DNA of 64,000 bases, taken from positions 1 through 64,000 of IMG/VR virus record IMGVR_UViG_3300026519_000012; one strand, given 5' to 3'. This document shows, in pieces, positions 1 to 8,914 of the stretch. The DNA comes from a virus. The notes under the pieces were generated by a model. The model was given only the letters and a program-made list of their open reading frames with translations. It was not told the DNA's origin and did no database searches. Position 1 is the stretch's first letter. Each line of letters starts with the position of its first letter. Both the position numbers and the translations under genes were made by a program.

Positions 1-2
1 CT

Positions 3-170
3 GGCAATGTTTTGAGTTATGAATTTGCACTGCTTGAAGGCACAACACTTTACGCAATAACAGCAGTGGGCGCACGAGGTACAGAGTCAGATTTTTCGGC
101 TATTAAAACAGTGGTCGGTTACATCCCAAAGCCTCCAATGTTACCACCGCAGACATTGGAGGTGAACTAG
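3..170 (+). CDS. C-terminal end of a fibronectin-III-like virion protein (partial)
   Basis: An open frame enters from the left edge and ends at TAG 168-170. The 55 visible residues include YAITAVGARGTESDFS, which resembles the last strands of a fibronectin type III domain, followed by a Pro-rich tail. Such domains decorate phage tail tips, fibres and capsids. It lies one base upstream of the next frame, so it probably ends the same late transcript. The N-terminal part is outside the window, so the parent protein cannot be named. Confidence 0.6.
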   Translation, partial: GNVLSYEFALLEGTTLYAITAVGARGTESDFSAIKTVVGYIPKPPMLPPQTLEVN

Positions 171-171
171 C

Positions 172-450
172 GTGGTTGCTGTTGGCGATCCCGATCCACA
201 TCCGGCGCAGGATCAGCCGGTTGCTGAAATGGGTAATAAATATACTCGATCAAGATGGGTGAGTTATTGCTTAGTCATTGCAACGTGCGGCACGGCTGGA
301 TATTTGATATTACGTGGTGATGCAACGAGCGCTGAGGTCGATATTCTGAAAACGATATCTGGTTTAGCGATGGCGGCAACTGCGACGTGGATGGGTGTAT
401 CAAACGGTAGACAGGCGTATGTAGAGGGCAAGAAAAAGTCTCGTGGTTGA
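172..450 (+). CDS. small single-span membrane protein, possibly holin-like
   Basis: A 92-residue product if read from GTG 172; ATG 229 is an alternative start that gives 73 residues. After a polar N-terminus there is one clear hydrophobic segment (WVSYCLVIATCGTAGYLIL), then a second mildly hydrophobic stretch and a basic C-terminus (GKKKSRG). Size and layout fit a phage holin or other late membrane protein, but no family signature is visible. Its end overlaps the next gene by 8 bases, so the two are probably translationally coupled. The start is uncertain. Confidence 0.55.
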   Translation: MVAVGDPDPHPAQDQPVAEMGNKYTRSRWVSYCLVIATCGTAGYLILRGDATSAEVDILKTISGLAMAATATWMGVSNGRQAYVEGKKKSRG

Positions 451-2239
451 TTACGTTAAAATAAACAACGGCGCATGGAATGACCCAGCCTCATGGGACA
501 TCGGCACCGGCTGGCCATCATCATCGCTAGACACAGCAACACTCGGCGCGTTTGACACAGCTATCCCAGCCGGTACGTCAATTATCTGTGGCGCGATATC
601 AATGACAGGGACATCAAGTGCTGCAAGGTCTCGGTTGATACAAGATGGCAACCTGTCGATAACAGCCAACGCGACACTTGGCGCGTGGAACGAATGGCAA
701 ATGACCCCCGGCGCAGAGTTAGAGTTAAACGGTAATGATATATTACTCACATCAAATATTACTAATCATAATCGTTTAGTATTTGTTGGTACGGCTAATG
801 ACAGATGGCGTGTGAGGTCATCAGTCGCAGGAGCTGGGAGGATCTGGCGTTTAGGGACAAAAGTACAGTGCCATGTTGATTTTAGGTTTGGCGATTTTGA
901 TGACATAGGTGGCGTTGGTGGGGCTGATTTAGCGCAAGGACTCGGGGAGAATTATAGCTACACTGCTGGTGAGTTTGTGCGCTGCGAGGACGTCACATTT
1001 ACTCAATGCGGCGCGTCATCTTTTGGCGGTTTTTTACATGTTGACGCCACTTTCACGCTGCGCAGAATAGACATTAGAGAGCCGCGCGCAGGCAATAATT
1101 TTAGTTTTTATATCGCTGATTTATTAACGGCCACTAATGGCACGGGCGTAATTGACGTTAACCATCTCACGTTCGACGCATCGTCAATAACAAGGGGACT
1201 GCGATTACAATCAGGGCGTATCACTGCTCTAACAGATTGTGTGTTCTCAAACACGCGGTTTTTTATAAACCCACAATCTGGCAATTCGACGGGTATCGAC
1301 AACTCTTTACATTTCAACGCGGCAACAGCAACGTGGAATACAGGCATTACTGAGGGCGCTTCTGGCACATCAAATAATCTTTATGTTTTAAATGAGCGTA
1401 ATAATCCAAAGCCTTTCGAAAATGCCTTTACAGTTAACAATGCGCCCCTGATAGAGTTATCGTGGATTGAGCCGTACACCGATGACGGCGATCTTCTTAT
1501 TCTTTCCCCGACTCGCCCGCTAAACTGCAACCACGCGCTGGTTTTGGATGAGCGATCATCGTCATTCTTCAACGCGCTAGGCAGCGCGATGGCAGATAAT
1601 TATAGTGGCTGGAATAATACGCTGGTGGGTAACTATGATCCATTTTACGGATCGCTTTTCAGGACAGAATCAGGCGGCAGCGTTACTGGAACGCTGCAAT
1701 TATATAATAATATCGTGTATAACAAAACGCCGGTTGCTGGGTCACTCGGATTTAACATTGACACCCTAGGTGACGATCAGATCACAGAGATGGATTACAA
1801 CTGCTGGTTCCAGATAGATAATATTTACAATGGAGTGACGTCTGCAACTAAAACACCCGGTGTAACGGTCGGTTATGGTGGTAATGACATTGTCAATGAT
1901 CCGCAGTTTTTAGATGCCACGCGTAACGCTGCACAGTATGATCTGTTGATGGGGACAGGCGTGGGGACTAACGCTGCATTTGTTGCGGATATGCTCAGCA
2001 TAAATGGTTACGATGCGGTGACGCGCTCACAAATACCTGCCAATGCGTCACCACGTAGGCCAATAGATGCGTATACGTGGGTTCGTGACGGTTATGCGCC
2101 TACTAATCCTGTGTTTGAAAATGCAGGCCAGAACGGGTTAACATTTGGCGCGGTTCCGTTTGTTGATGTTGCGGGGGCGATCGCTGGCAGCGGTTTAATA
2201 AATAGCAAAGCGCTAGGGCGTATGAGGTTAATAGGATGA
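443..2239 (+). CDS. beta-helix-like tail/adsorption protein
   Basis: A 598-residue protein with a GTG start. It is rich in Asn, Gly, Thr and Ser, with short repeated strand-turn patterns (for example 'GNDILLTSNITNHNRLVFVG', then 'LRLQSGRITALTDCVFSNT'). This is typical of right-handed parallel beta-helix proteins used by phages as tailspikes or surface-binding proteins. The N-terminus (YVKINNGAWNDPASWD) resembles openings seen in other phage tail proteins. No catalytic residues can be assigned. It overlaps the genes on both sides by a few bases. An upstream position relative to the terminase is unusual for a P22-type late operon. Confidence 0.6.
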   Translation: MVDYVKINNGAWNDPASWDIGTGWPSSSLDTATLGAFDTAIPAGTSIICGAISMTGTSSAARSRLIQDGNLSITANATLGAWNEWQMTPGAELELNGNDILLTSNITNHNRLVFVGTANDRWRVRSSVAGAGRIWRLGTKVQCHVDFRFGDFDDIGGVGGADLAQGLGENYSYTAGEFVRCEDVTFTQCGASSFGGFLHVDATFTLRRIDIREPRAGNNFSFYIADLLTATNGTGVIDVNHLTFDASSITRGLRLQSGRITALTDCVFSNTRFFINPQSGNSTGIDNSLHFNAATATWNTGITEGASGTSNNLYVLNERNNPKPFENAFTVNNAPLIELSWIEPYTDDGDLLILSPTRPLNCNHALVLDERSSSFFNALGSAMADNYSGWNNTLVGNYDPFYGSLFRTESGGSVTGTLQLYNNIVYNKTPVAGSLGFNIDTLGDDQITEMDYNCWFQIDNIYNGVTSATKTPGVTVGYGGNDIVNDPQFLDATRNAAQYDLLMGTGVGTNAAFVADMLSINGYDAVTRSQIPANASPRRPIDAYTWVRDGYAPTNPVFENAGQNGLTFGAVPFVDVAGAIAGSGLINSKALGRMRLIG

Positions 2240-2832
2240 GCGGAGAGTATCTCGGTGATTTCGTCGGAAATGAAACGCTACTGGTCGTTTTCGACACATT
2301 TGATTCGGCGGGTGCGAGCGTCACGATGACGGGATTCGATGTAACTGACATTGAGATATACAAAGGTGCATCGACTGTTCAGCGGGCTAACGATGCAGGC
2401 ATTTCACTAATAGACACTGATGGCATCGATATTGATTTAGCAACAGGTATCCATGGGTTTTCTGTTGATTTATCTAATAACAGTGATGCTGGGTTTTACG
2501 CGGCTGGTAATGATTATTACATCGTTGTCAGCTCAGTAACGATTGATAGTAAAGTAGTCAGATTCATTGCAGCTAGATTTTCGATTCAAAACAGATTTAT
2601 GCGCGGGACTGAGAATGCAATGCTTGCGTCATCGTATACAGCGCCCGACAACGCCGGCATTGCTGCGATATTAGCGGATACAGGGACGACACTAAATGAC
2701 AAGATTGATTTAATCGCAGCGGTCACCAGCCAGTTTACATTTACCGTCGCGAATCAGGTTAATAGCAATGTCCGGTCAATTAACAGTGTGACTATCACTG
2801 GGGACGGAAGCGCAACGCCGTTTAATGTATGA
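2236..2832 (+). CDS. phage tail-associated protein, beta-rich
   Basis: A 198-residue protein starting at ATG 2236, overlapping the previous stop (ATGA type). Residues about 1-120 look like a beta-sandwich with alternating hydrophobics and Asp/Gly turns (IEIYKGASTVQRANDAGI). The C-terminal 70 residues (ILADTGTTLNDKIDLIAAVTSQ) look helical or coiled and could trimerise. Proteins of this style are common in tail operons of siphoviruses and podoviruses. No function beyond a structural role is supported. Confidence 0.5.
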   Translation: MSGEYLGDFVGNETLLVVFDTFDSAGASVTMTGFDVTDIEIYKGASTVQRANDAGISLIDTDGIDIDLATGIHGFSVDLSNNSDAGFYAAGNDYYIVVSSVTIDSKVVRFIAARFSIQNRFMRGTENAMLASSYTAPDNAGIAAILADTGTTLNDKIDLIAAVTSQFTFTVANQVNSNVRSINSVTITGDGSATPFNV

Positions 2833-3392
2833 GCCTAGCCGTCGACGGCGTATGGAAGTCGGGGGTTTGGGATCCAGCCCTCTGGGCTGATGGCGTCTGG
2901 CGAGAGGGCGTCTGGGGCGACGGCGTATGGAAGTCGGGGGTTTGGGATCCAGCCCTCTGGGCTGATGGCGTCTGGCGAGAGGGCGAGGCATCGCCAGAAC
3001 CCGAAGCAGAAGAGCAAACGTCTACTGGTGGGTTTTGGTTTGATTATGACCGGGAGATGTACCGGCGCGATGAGGAACTCAAGAAAAGAGAGCGCCTTGA
3101 AGCTGAGTCCCAGCAGATTAAAGATCGGCTAGATAGGGAGATTGCTCAGGAGTACCGGAAAAAAGAAGCTGAACAATCTCGACTCGCCGAATTGCATAGA
3201 CTTGCAAAGCTGGCTAATATTCACCAACGATCAATCAAATCAATTTTTAGTGATAGGGCGCTTGTTGCTGCAGAGCGAGCAATAACAAAGGGCAATTACT
3301 CGGCGCTTGAAGCGTTTGAGCGCGAGGTAGGCCGCGCACGCGAAGAGGAGTTTTTTTTAATGCAGGCATTAATGATGGTGCTAAATGACTGA
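2829..3392 (+). CDS. virion protein with tandem Trp-rich repeats and a coiled coil
   Basis: A 187-residue protein. Residues about 5-54 hold two nearly perfect 25-residue repeats built from [DG]GVW and ALWADGVW motifs (six GVW and two LW sites). Residues about 75-187 are highly charged (EELKKRERLEAESQQIK) and look like a long coiled coil. GVW-type repeats occur in phage tail-tip proteins as stacked beta-turns. It overlaps the genes before and after it by 4 and 8 bases. Family not recognised; a structural role is inferred from repeats and context. Confidence 0.55.
   Translation: MSLAVDGVWKSGVWDPALWADGVWREGVWGDGVWKSGVWDPALWADGVWREGEASPEPEAEEQTSTGGFWFDYDREMYRRDEELKKRERLEAESQQIKDRLDREIAQEYRKKEAEQSRLAELHRLAKLANIHQRSIKSIFSDRALVAAERAITKGNYSALEAFEREVGRAREEEFFLMQALMMVLND
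2843..2985 (+). repeat. 75-bp tandem repeat coding for the GVW motifs
   Basis: The 68 bases from 2843 recur without visible change from 2918, a 75-base period that keeps the frame. Near-identity at DNA level points to recent duplication by slippage or recombination inside the gene rather than old protein-level repetition. Confidence 0.85.
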
Positions 3393-3756
3393 CGTATTTA
3401 TTCACCTGCCGAAGCTCCAAGTAAAAGAGGGTTCAAGCTTTAATGCCACAGCCTATTTCCGGAATGGCGATGTAGCGGAAGCACCCGGCTCGGCTAAGTA
3501 TCGCATTGACTGCCTAACAACATGCAGGGTGCTCGTTGATTGGACGGCGTTATTACCAGGAGGGAGCATCAGTATCCCGGTCACCGCCGAAAACAATGCG
3601 ATTCAGCGTGGGGGCTATGGCTATTCTGGTGTCTCACGATGCGGCGGAGGGCAAAGGACTGAGCAAAAACAATTAACCGTTTCGGCTGATCCAGATACCC
3701 CAGCGCAAACGAGAGATTCTGCAATATGGGAAGTGGTGAATATTTATGGTTTCTAA
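3385..3756 (+). CDS. small phage structural-operon protein, unknown
   Basis: A 123-residue protein, ATG start overlapping the previous gene by 8 bases. It reads as a small all-beta domain (LQVKEGSSFNATAYFRNGDV ... RVLVDWTALLPGGSISIPVT), similar in style to the Ig-like domains found beside phage terminases. It contains two cysteines in the first half and one in a Gly-rich stretch near residue 85. No catalytic motif is seen. It ends inside the small terminase gene (11-base overlap). Confidence 0.5.
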   Translation: MTDVFIHLPKLQVKEGSSFNATAYFRNGDVAEAPGSAKYRIDCLTTCRVLVDWTALLPGGSISIPVTAENNAIQRGGYGYSGVSRCGGGQRTEQKQLTVSADPDTPAQTRDSAIWEVVNIYGF

Positions 3757-4207
3757 GAAAAAAGTAGTGAAGAAAAAGAGCGTTGTTAAGAAAAAGGCCG
3801 CAAAAAATAAAGGCGGCAATCGGCGGAAGTGGACGCCTGATGCCCGCGCGCGTTTTATAGAGCTATTGGGTGACATGCCGAATGTGAGCAGAGCGGCAAG
3901 GTTAACCGGATTTTCGAGAAGCCGAATGTATGAGTTGAAAAATGAAGATCCCGGATTCTCAGAAGAATGGGATGCTGCGATTGAAGTTGGGTGCGACAGG
4001 CTCGAAGAAAAAGCATGGCAGCGTGGAGCTGATGGCATTGAAAGTCCTGTTTATTTTATGGGCAAACAAGTAGGAACGGAGAAGGTCTATTCTGATTTGC
4101 TAATGGTTAAATTGTTGGAGGCTCATCGGCCTGACAAATACAGGAAGCATGTCAAGCAAGAAGTTCATGTTTTTAATCATGAAGCAGCGCTGGATGAACT
4201 GGAATAA
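3746..4207 (+). CDS. terminase small subunit (phage A)
   Basis: A 153-residue protein. The first 25 residues are an extreme Lys tract (KKKVVKKKSVVKKK) suited to DNA binding. Residues about 28-70 form a helix-turn-helix (MPNVSRAARLTGFSRSRMYELK) typical of DNA-recognition domains of small terminases. The rest is helical and probably oligomerises or contacts the large subunit. It sits directly before the large terminase, as in most tailed phages. The assignment rests on the HTH and position. Confidence 0.8.
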   Translation: MVSKKKVVKKKSVVKKKAAKNKGGNRRKWTPDARARFIELLGDMPNVSRAARLTGFSRSRMYELKNEDPGFSEEWDAAIEVGCDRLEEKAWQRGADGIESPVYFMGKQVGTEKVYSDLLMVKLLEAHRPDKYRKHVKQEVHVFNHEAALDELE

Positions 4208-4210
4208 CCC

Positions 4211-5740
4211 TTGCCGCTCCCCGCACGTGAAAAACAGATAAGGCAGCGTCTTAAAGACGACTTTCCGCATTACGCTTCAAAATGCTTGAAGATCAGGACT
4301 AAGGAGGGTGTAGTTGCGCCGCTTGAGTTGAATCAGGCGCAGCTGTACATCCATGCTCGCATTACCGAGCAAGAGAAGGAGCATGGTCGCGTTAGGGCGA
4401 TCATGCTGAAGGGTCGGCAGCAAGGAGCGTCAACATACACGGAGGGTCGGTATTACTGGCACACCTCTCATCGCAAGGGAATTCAGACATTTATTTTGAC
4501 GCACGAAGCAGAGGCCACTAGGAATATTTTCGGAATGGCTAAGCGCTATCACGACAATTGCCCTGCGCTGGTTAAGCCGTCAACCACTGGCGACAGCGCG
4601 AAAGAGTTAGTCTTTGGTGGGCTTGACTCATCATACAAAGTAGGCACGGCGGGTAATAAGTCAACGGGTCGATCTGGTACTACCCAACTGTTTCATGGTT
4701 CTGAGGTAGCGTTCTGGCAGCATGCAGACGAACATGCAAAAGGCGTGATGCAAACGGTGCCGGATCTGCCGGGTACTGAGGTCATCCTTGAATCAACCGC
4801 GAATGGCGTCGGAAATTATTTCCATCAGCAATGGAAAGCCGCAGAAGCTGGCGAGTCTGATTTTATCGCAATATTCATTCCATGGTTTTGGCAAAAGGAA
4901 TACCGAAAGAAATGCCCGGCTGAATTTTCTGAAACCGATGAAGAGGTAAAGTTGAAAGAACACTACTCACTCGATAGTGAGCAGTTAGCATGGCGGCGTG
5001 CAAAGATTACGGAGCTTGCAGCTAATGGTATGGACGGCTTAAAATCCTTCATGCAGGAATACCCGATGAACGCAGCTGAGGCGTTTCAGATGACGGGCGG
5101 TGATGGGCTCATCACCCCGGACGTGGTGATGAAGGCTCGGCAGGCTAATGTTAATGGTAATGGCTCACTGGTAGTGGGTGTTGATCCATCAAGGGGTGGT
5201 GACAGGTTTTCGACTATCAAGCGCCAAGGCAGAAAAGCATACGATCTAAATAGTTACACGGGCAGTCAAGTTGACAAGCTGGGCAAGCAGGTTGCCATCT
5301 GCAAAAAGATACTTGATACGACCTGCTCTGTAGCTAAGAAAAAACCTGACATGATGTTTGTTGATGCCGGTGGTGGTTCTGATTTAGTAGATCGACTCCA
5401 TGAGCTAGGCTATCCGAACGTAAAAGCTATTCAGTTTGGTGGCACGCCGCTTGACCCTGAGAAATACCCTAATCGTCGCTCTGAAATGTGGGGTGATCTA
5501 AATATTTGGCTACGTGATGAGAATTTAGACGTGCAAATTCCTGATAATGACACACTGCATGCCGACTTATGCGCAAGCCTCTATTGGCGTGACTCTCATG
5601 ATAGAATTAATTTGCACAAGAAAGACAAGATCAAGAAAGATCTCGGTTTCTCGCCAGATGAAGGTGACGCGCTGGCGTTGACTCACGCGGAACCGGTCAA
5701 AGAAGCATTAACAGCAGACCCCTACAAAGGATTCAGATAA
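4211..5740 (+). CDS. terminase large subunit (phage A)
   Basis: A 509-residue packaging motor and nuclease. The ATPase has a Walker A-like loop GRQQGAST (residues about 68-75) and a Walker B region ending in ESTANG. The RNase H-like nuclease has VVGVDPSRGGDR and, further on, MMFVDAGGGSDLVDRL, the usual spaced acidic residues. It must start at TTG 4211, because a TAA in the same frame ends three bases upstream and the next ATG lies inside the ATPase. It acts with the small subunit and the portal to package DNA into the prohead. It ends in a TAATG overlap with the portal. Confidence 0.9.
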   Translation: MPLPAREKQIRQRLKDDFPHYASKCLKIRTKEGVVAPLELNQAQLYIHARITEQEKEHGRVRAIMLKGRQQGASTYTEGRYYWHTSHRKGIQTFILTHEAEATRNIFGMAKRYHDNCPALVKPSTTGDSAKELVFGGLDSSYKVGTAGNKSTGRSGTTQLFHGSEVAFWQHADEHAKGVMQTVPDLPGTEVILESTANGVGNYFHQQWKAAEAGESDFIAIFIPWFWQKEYRKKCPAEFSETDEEVKLKEHYSLDSEQLAWRRAKITELAANGMDGLKSFMQEYPMNAAEAFQMTGGDGLITPDVVMKARQANVNGNGSLVVGVDPSRGGDRFSTIKRQGRKAYDLNSYTGSQVDKLGKQVAICKKILDTTCSVAKKKPDMMFVDAGGGSDLVDRLHELGYPNVKAIQFGGTPLDPEKYPNRRSEMWGDLNIWLRDENLDVQIPDNDTLHADLCASLYWRDSHDRINLHKKDKIKKDLGFSPDEGDALALTHAEPVKEALTADPYKGFR

Positions 5741-7992
5741 TGGGAGATAAAGAAACGCCAGAGTCTGAGGAGAAAAACACCCAGACCGAGGCAGATAAAA
5801 AACTGCTGACCAAGATTCGTGATCGGTATAAGGTCATGCTGGATGCGGATGAAGAGAATCGCCGATTGGCGATGGAAGACTTGAAGTTCGTGAATGTTCC
5901 GGGTGCGCAGTGGGATAATAATATGAAGCAGGAGCGCGGATCGCGCCCCTGTTATGAATTCAACAAGTTGCGAATTACGGGCAAGCGCGTGATCAATGAG
6001 ATGCGTGCAAACCGCCCACAGGGCAAGGTAAGAGGCGTTGAAGACGGGGACAAAGAGACTGCCGATGTTTATGAGGGGCTAATTCGCAACATCTGGAATA
6101 CATCGGACGGTGATAGCGTTATTGACCAAGCCGCTGAATATCAGGTTAATGGCGGCATGGCGGCGTGGCGCATTACGACAGACTACGCGGGCGATAATGC
6201 GTTTGATCAAGATATCAAGATCGAACCGATCCACAATCCGCTTTGCCTGTACTGCGACCCTTCAGCTAAAGACCAGTTAAAGCGCGATGCTGAAGACTGG
6301 ATTCTTACTGAAAAGATATCGAAGACATCGTTTAAAGAGAAATATCCAAATATAGAGGCTATTGACTGGGAAGATTCTGAGTTTGACGATGATGATGACT
6401 GGAGCGATGACGATCAGGTAAGGATTGCTGAATACTGGTGGAAGGAGCCGGTCGAAAAAGAGATCTGGCAATTAACGGATGGCAAGGTCGTTGATTCAGA
6501 AAGTGATGAAGCCGCTGAGATTCCAGAAGAGCAGATCAAGGCTCGCCGCACAATCAAAACACATATTATTAAGATGTGCATCGCCTCTGGCAATGGAATC
6601 ATAGAGCAGCCCGTTGAGCAAGCAGGCAAAGAGCATCGGTTTGTGATGATTTATGGTGAATACGTTTTGATTGATGGGAAAGCCTACTGGTTTGGATTGC
6701 CAAGGTTTGCTAAAGATGCGCAGCGCTCTTATAACGTCACCCGCACCGCGATTACTGAAACGATTGCGCAGACACCGCAGGCGAAGTGGTGGGCAACAAC
6801 AGAACAAGCCGAGGGGCACACGGAAAAATGGGCAGAAGCGCATAAAAAGAACTTCCCTTTTTTGCTGCACAATAGTGACCCTAAAAACCCCGGCCCACCC
6901 AGAAGAATGGGCGGTGCCGATGTACCCATTGCGCTGATTCAAGAATCACAAATAGCATCCGATGAGATCAAGGACGTCACTGGGATAAACGACGCATCGC
7001 TGGGGCGAAATGGAAATGAAACCTCTGGGGTGGCAATTAGGGCGCGCGCTGCACAGGGTGATATGGCCACCTTTAATTACCAGGACAACATGGGCAAGGG
7101 CATCCGTCGCACCTGGGAGATATTGATTGATCTCATCCCGCAGATTTACGACACAGAGCGCACTCTGCGCGTATTGGGTACGGATGGCGCGGAGGATTAT
7201 GTCAAGATCAACACATTTGTAAAAGGTGATGATGGTGAGAATATCAAGGTGCATGACATGGCGACGGGTCGTTATGATGTGACCGTGACGATTGGCCCGT
7301 CGTTTAGCACGCGAAGAGAAGAGGCGTCTGAAACATATTCTCGATTGGCGCAAGGCAACCCCGAAATTATGGGCGTGGCTGGTGACCTAATATTTAAGTC
7401 AATGGATTTACCTTATTCTGAGGATATTGCAGATAGATTGCGGGCGATGTTGCCACCGCAGATCCAACAGATTATCAATAAAGACGCCCCTATGCCGCCA
7501 GAAGCGCAGGCAATGATGCAGCAGGCCAATCAGGCTATGCAGCAGGTAGAGCAGCAGATGCAAGCGGTTCAACAGGCAGGTCAAGAAGTGGAGCAGGGCA
7601 AGGCCGAGGCTGATAAAGCGAAGTCTGAAGTGCAGCAGTTAATCGCCAATCTAAAAACAGATGAAGCGCGGTTCGAGGCAAAGATTGCTAAGGAGCTAGC
7701 CAAGGTTGCAGAACGCCAGTCAAACGTTAAGATGGGTGAGTTGCAGCGCGCTTCCGAGGTTGATCATGATGAGATCGGGCAGGATAGGGAGCTATTGGCT
7801 CAGCAAATTTCACAGTCTACGCAGGCGATCAATCAGATGTCGGCCGAGTTTATGCAGCAGGCAATTGCAGCAATCGGTGAGATAAAGCAACATCAGGAAG
7901 GCATTAAGCCTAAAGTAATTCGCATCGAATCTGAAAGAGTGAATGGCAAATTAGTTGCCACCCCCGTTTATGAAGAAGGAGTAACCCAGTAA
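5740..7992 (+). CDS. portal protein, P22 family
   Basis: A 750-residue protein, close to the 725 residues of P22 gp1. The N-terminal half has the family pattern (an early segment with FVNVPGAQWDN, RPCYEFNKL and MRANRP, then a segment with NPLCLYCDPSAKD). The last 170 residues are Gln-rich and strongly helical (QANQAMQQVEQQMQAVQQ), matching the long C-terminal barrel of P22-type portals. It forms the dodecameric ring at one capsid vertex and docks the terminase. The start overlaps the terminase stop by one base. Confidence 0.88.
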   Translation: MGDKETPESEEKNTQTEADKKLLTKIRDRYKVMLDADEENRRLAMEDLKFVNVPGAQWDNNMKQERGSRPCYEFNKLRITGKRVINEMRANRPQGKVRGVEDGDKETADVYEGLIRNIWNTSDGDSVIDQAAEYQVNGGMAAWRITTDYAGDNAFDQDIKIEPIHNPLCLYCDPSAKDQLKRDAEDWILTEKISKTSFKEKYPNIEAIDWEDSEFDDDDDWSDDDQVRIAEYWWKEPVEKEIWQLTDGKVVDSESDEAAEIPEEQIKARRTIKTHIIKMCIASGNGIIEQPVEQAGKEHRFVMIYGEYVLIDGKAYWFGLPRFAKDAQRSYNVTRTAITETIAQTPQAKWWATTEQAEGHTEKWAEAHKKNFPFLLHNSDPKNPGPPRRMGGADVPIALIQESQIASDEIKDVTGINDASLGRNGNETSGVAIRARAAQGDMATFNYQDNMGKGIRRTWEILIDLIPQIYDTERTLRVLGTDGAEDYVKINTFVKGDDGENIKVHDMATGRYDVTVTIGPSFSTRREEASETYSRLAQGNPEIMGVAGDLIFKSMDLPYSEDIADRLRAMLPPQIQQIINKDAPMPPEAQAMMQQANQAMQQVEQQMQAVQQAGQEVEQGKAEADKAKSEVQQLIANLKTDEARFEAKIAKELAKVAERQSNVKMGELQRASEVDHDEIGQDRELLAQQISQSTQAINQMSAEFMQQAIAAIGEIKQHQEGIKPKVIRIESERVNGKLVATPVYEEGVTQ

Positions 7993-8104
7993 TACCCTCG
8001 CAGTAGAAAGCAGTACCGTGCCGTAACGGGTGAGCTCTTCTGCTACGTGTTGTATCCGTACTTGTCCGGTCGGCAAGGCAAAAATACGCTGAGAGGCGCG
8101 AAAA
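7993..8104. other. short non-coding gap before the scaffold gene
   Basis: 112 bases lie between portal stop and scaffold start, whereas most neighbours here overlap. It has GC-rich complementary patches (around 8010-8040 and 8055-8080) that could fold, and no open frame. A leader structure or an internal promoter is possible; no consensus promoter is visible. Confidence 0.3.
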
Positions 8105-8914
8105 ATGGAAGATGAAGTAGTTGTTGAAAATGATGCACCAGTAGTTGAAGAGGAGACTGTTGAGGTGGATGCCGAAACAGAATCCATCGAAAACGAAGCA
8201 GGCGAGCAGCAAGAAAGTGAGCCTTCGGAGTCATCACCCGAGAAGCCAAACAAAACACAGGATCGTATTGACAAACTAACCAGAAACAGGCGAGAGGCCG
8301 AAAGGGATCGGGATTATTGGCGCGATCAGGCGCTGCGGAATCAGCAAGATAATCCGGCTCAAAAAAAACCGAAACCAGAGGCGCTCAAAAAGCTTGAAGA
8401 TTTTGACTACGACGAGGAAAAGTATCAGGAATATCTTTTTGATGCAGCCCAACAAAATGCGGTTGATGAGGCAAAGCGTGCTCTAAAAGAGGAAATCGAT
8501 CAGCGAAGTGCCAGAGATCGAATGGCCTCTTTCCGAGATAAAGAGAAATCATTCTCTAGGAACGCGGCAGATTATGCAGAGATTGCAGGTAATCCTGACT
8601 TACCGGTGAATGATTCTATGGCAGAAACCATACGCGATATGGATAATGGGCCAGAAGTTCTTTATCATCTAGGGAAGAACATCGACATTGCGGACAGCAT
8701 TTCTCGGCTTTCGCCATTGGCGGCAGCGCGTGAATTAGGCCGCATTGAAGAGCGACTATCCTCTCAAATCAAATCAAAAACGGTTAGCGATGCCCCTAAA
8801 CCAGCGCCGAAGATTAAGACAGCAAATCCGGCAATAACTAAGAACGTTGACGATATGACGGATAAAGAGTTCGCCGCTTATCGTCGCAAAATAATCGCTA
8901 AAAGAGGTGGATAA
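8105..8914 (+). CDS. capsid scaffolding protein (phage A)
   Basis: A 269-residue, very acidic protein. The first 60 residues are Glu/Asp rich (VVEEETVEVDAETESIENEA), the middle is helical and charged (RIDKLTRNRREAERDRDYW), and the C-terminus ends in a basic helix (EFAAYRRKIIAKRGG) like the coat-binding end of P22-type scaffolds. Position between portal and coat, composition and length (P22 gp8 is 303 residues) support the role: it directs procapsid assembly and then leaves. It ends in a TAATG overlap with the coat gene. Confidence 0.75.
   Translation: MEDEVVVENDAPVVEEETVEVDAETESIENEAGEQQESEPSESSPEKPNKTQDRIDKLTRNRREAERDRDYWRDQALRNQQDNPAQKKPKPEALKKLEDFDYDEEKYQEYLFDAAQQNAVDEAKRALKEEIDQRSARDRMASFRDKEKSFSRNAADYAEIAGNPDLPVNDSMAETIRDMDNGPEVLYHLGKNIDIADSISRLSPLAAARELGRIEERLSSQIKSKTVSDAPKPAPKIKTANPAITKNVDDMTDKEFAAYRRKIIAKRGG

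Noticed and set aside
6496-6942. 148-residue leftward frame inside the portal gene
   Set aside because: Shadow of a well-supported P22-type portal, without ribosome site or motif.
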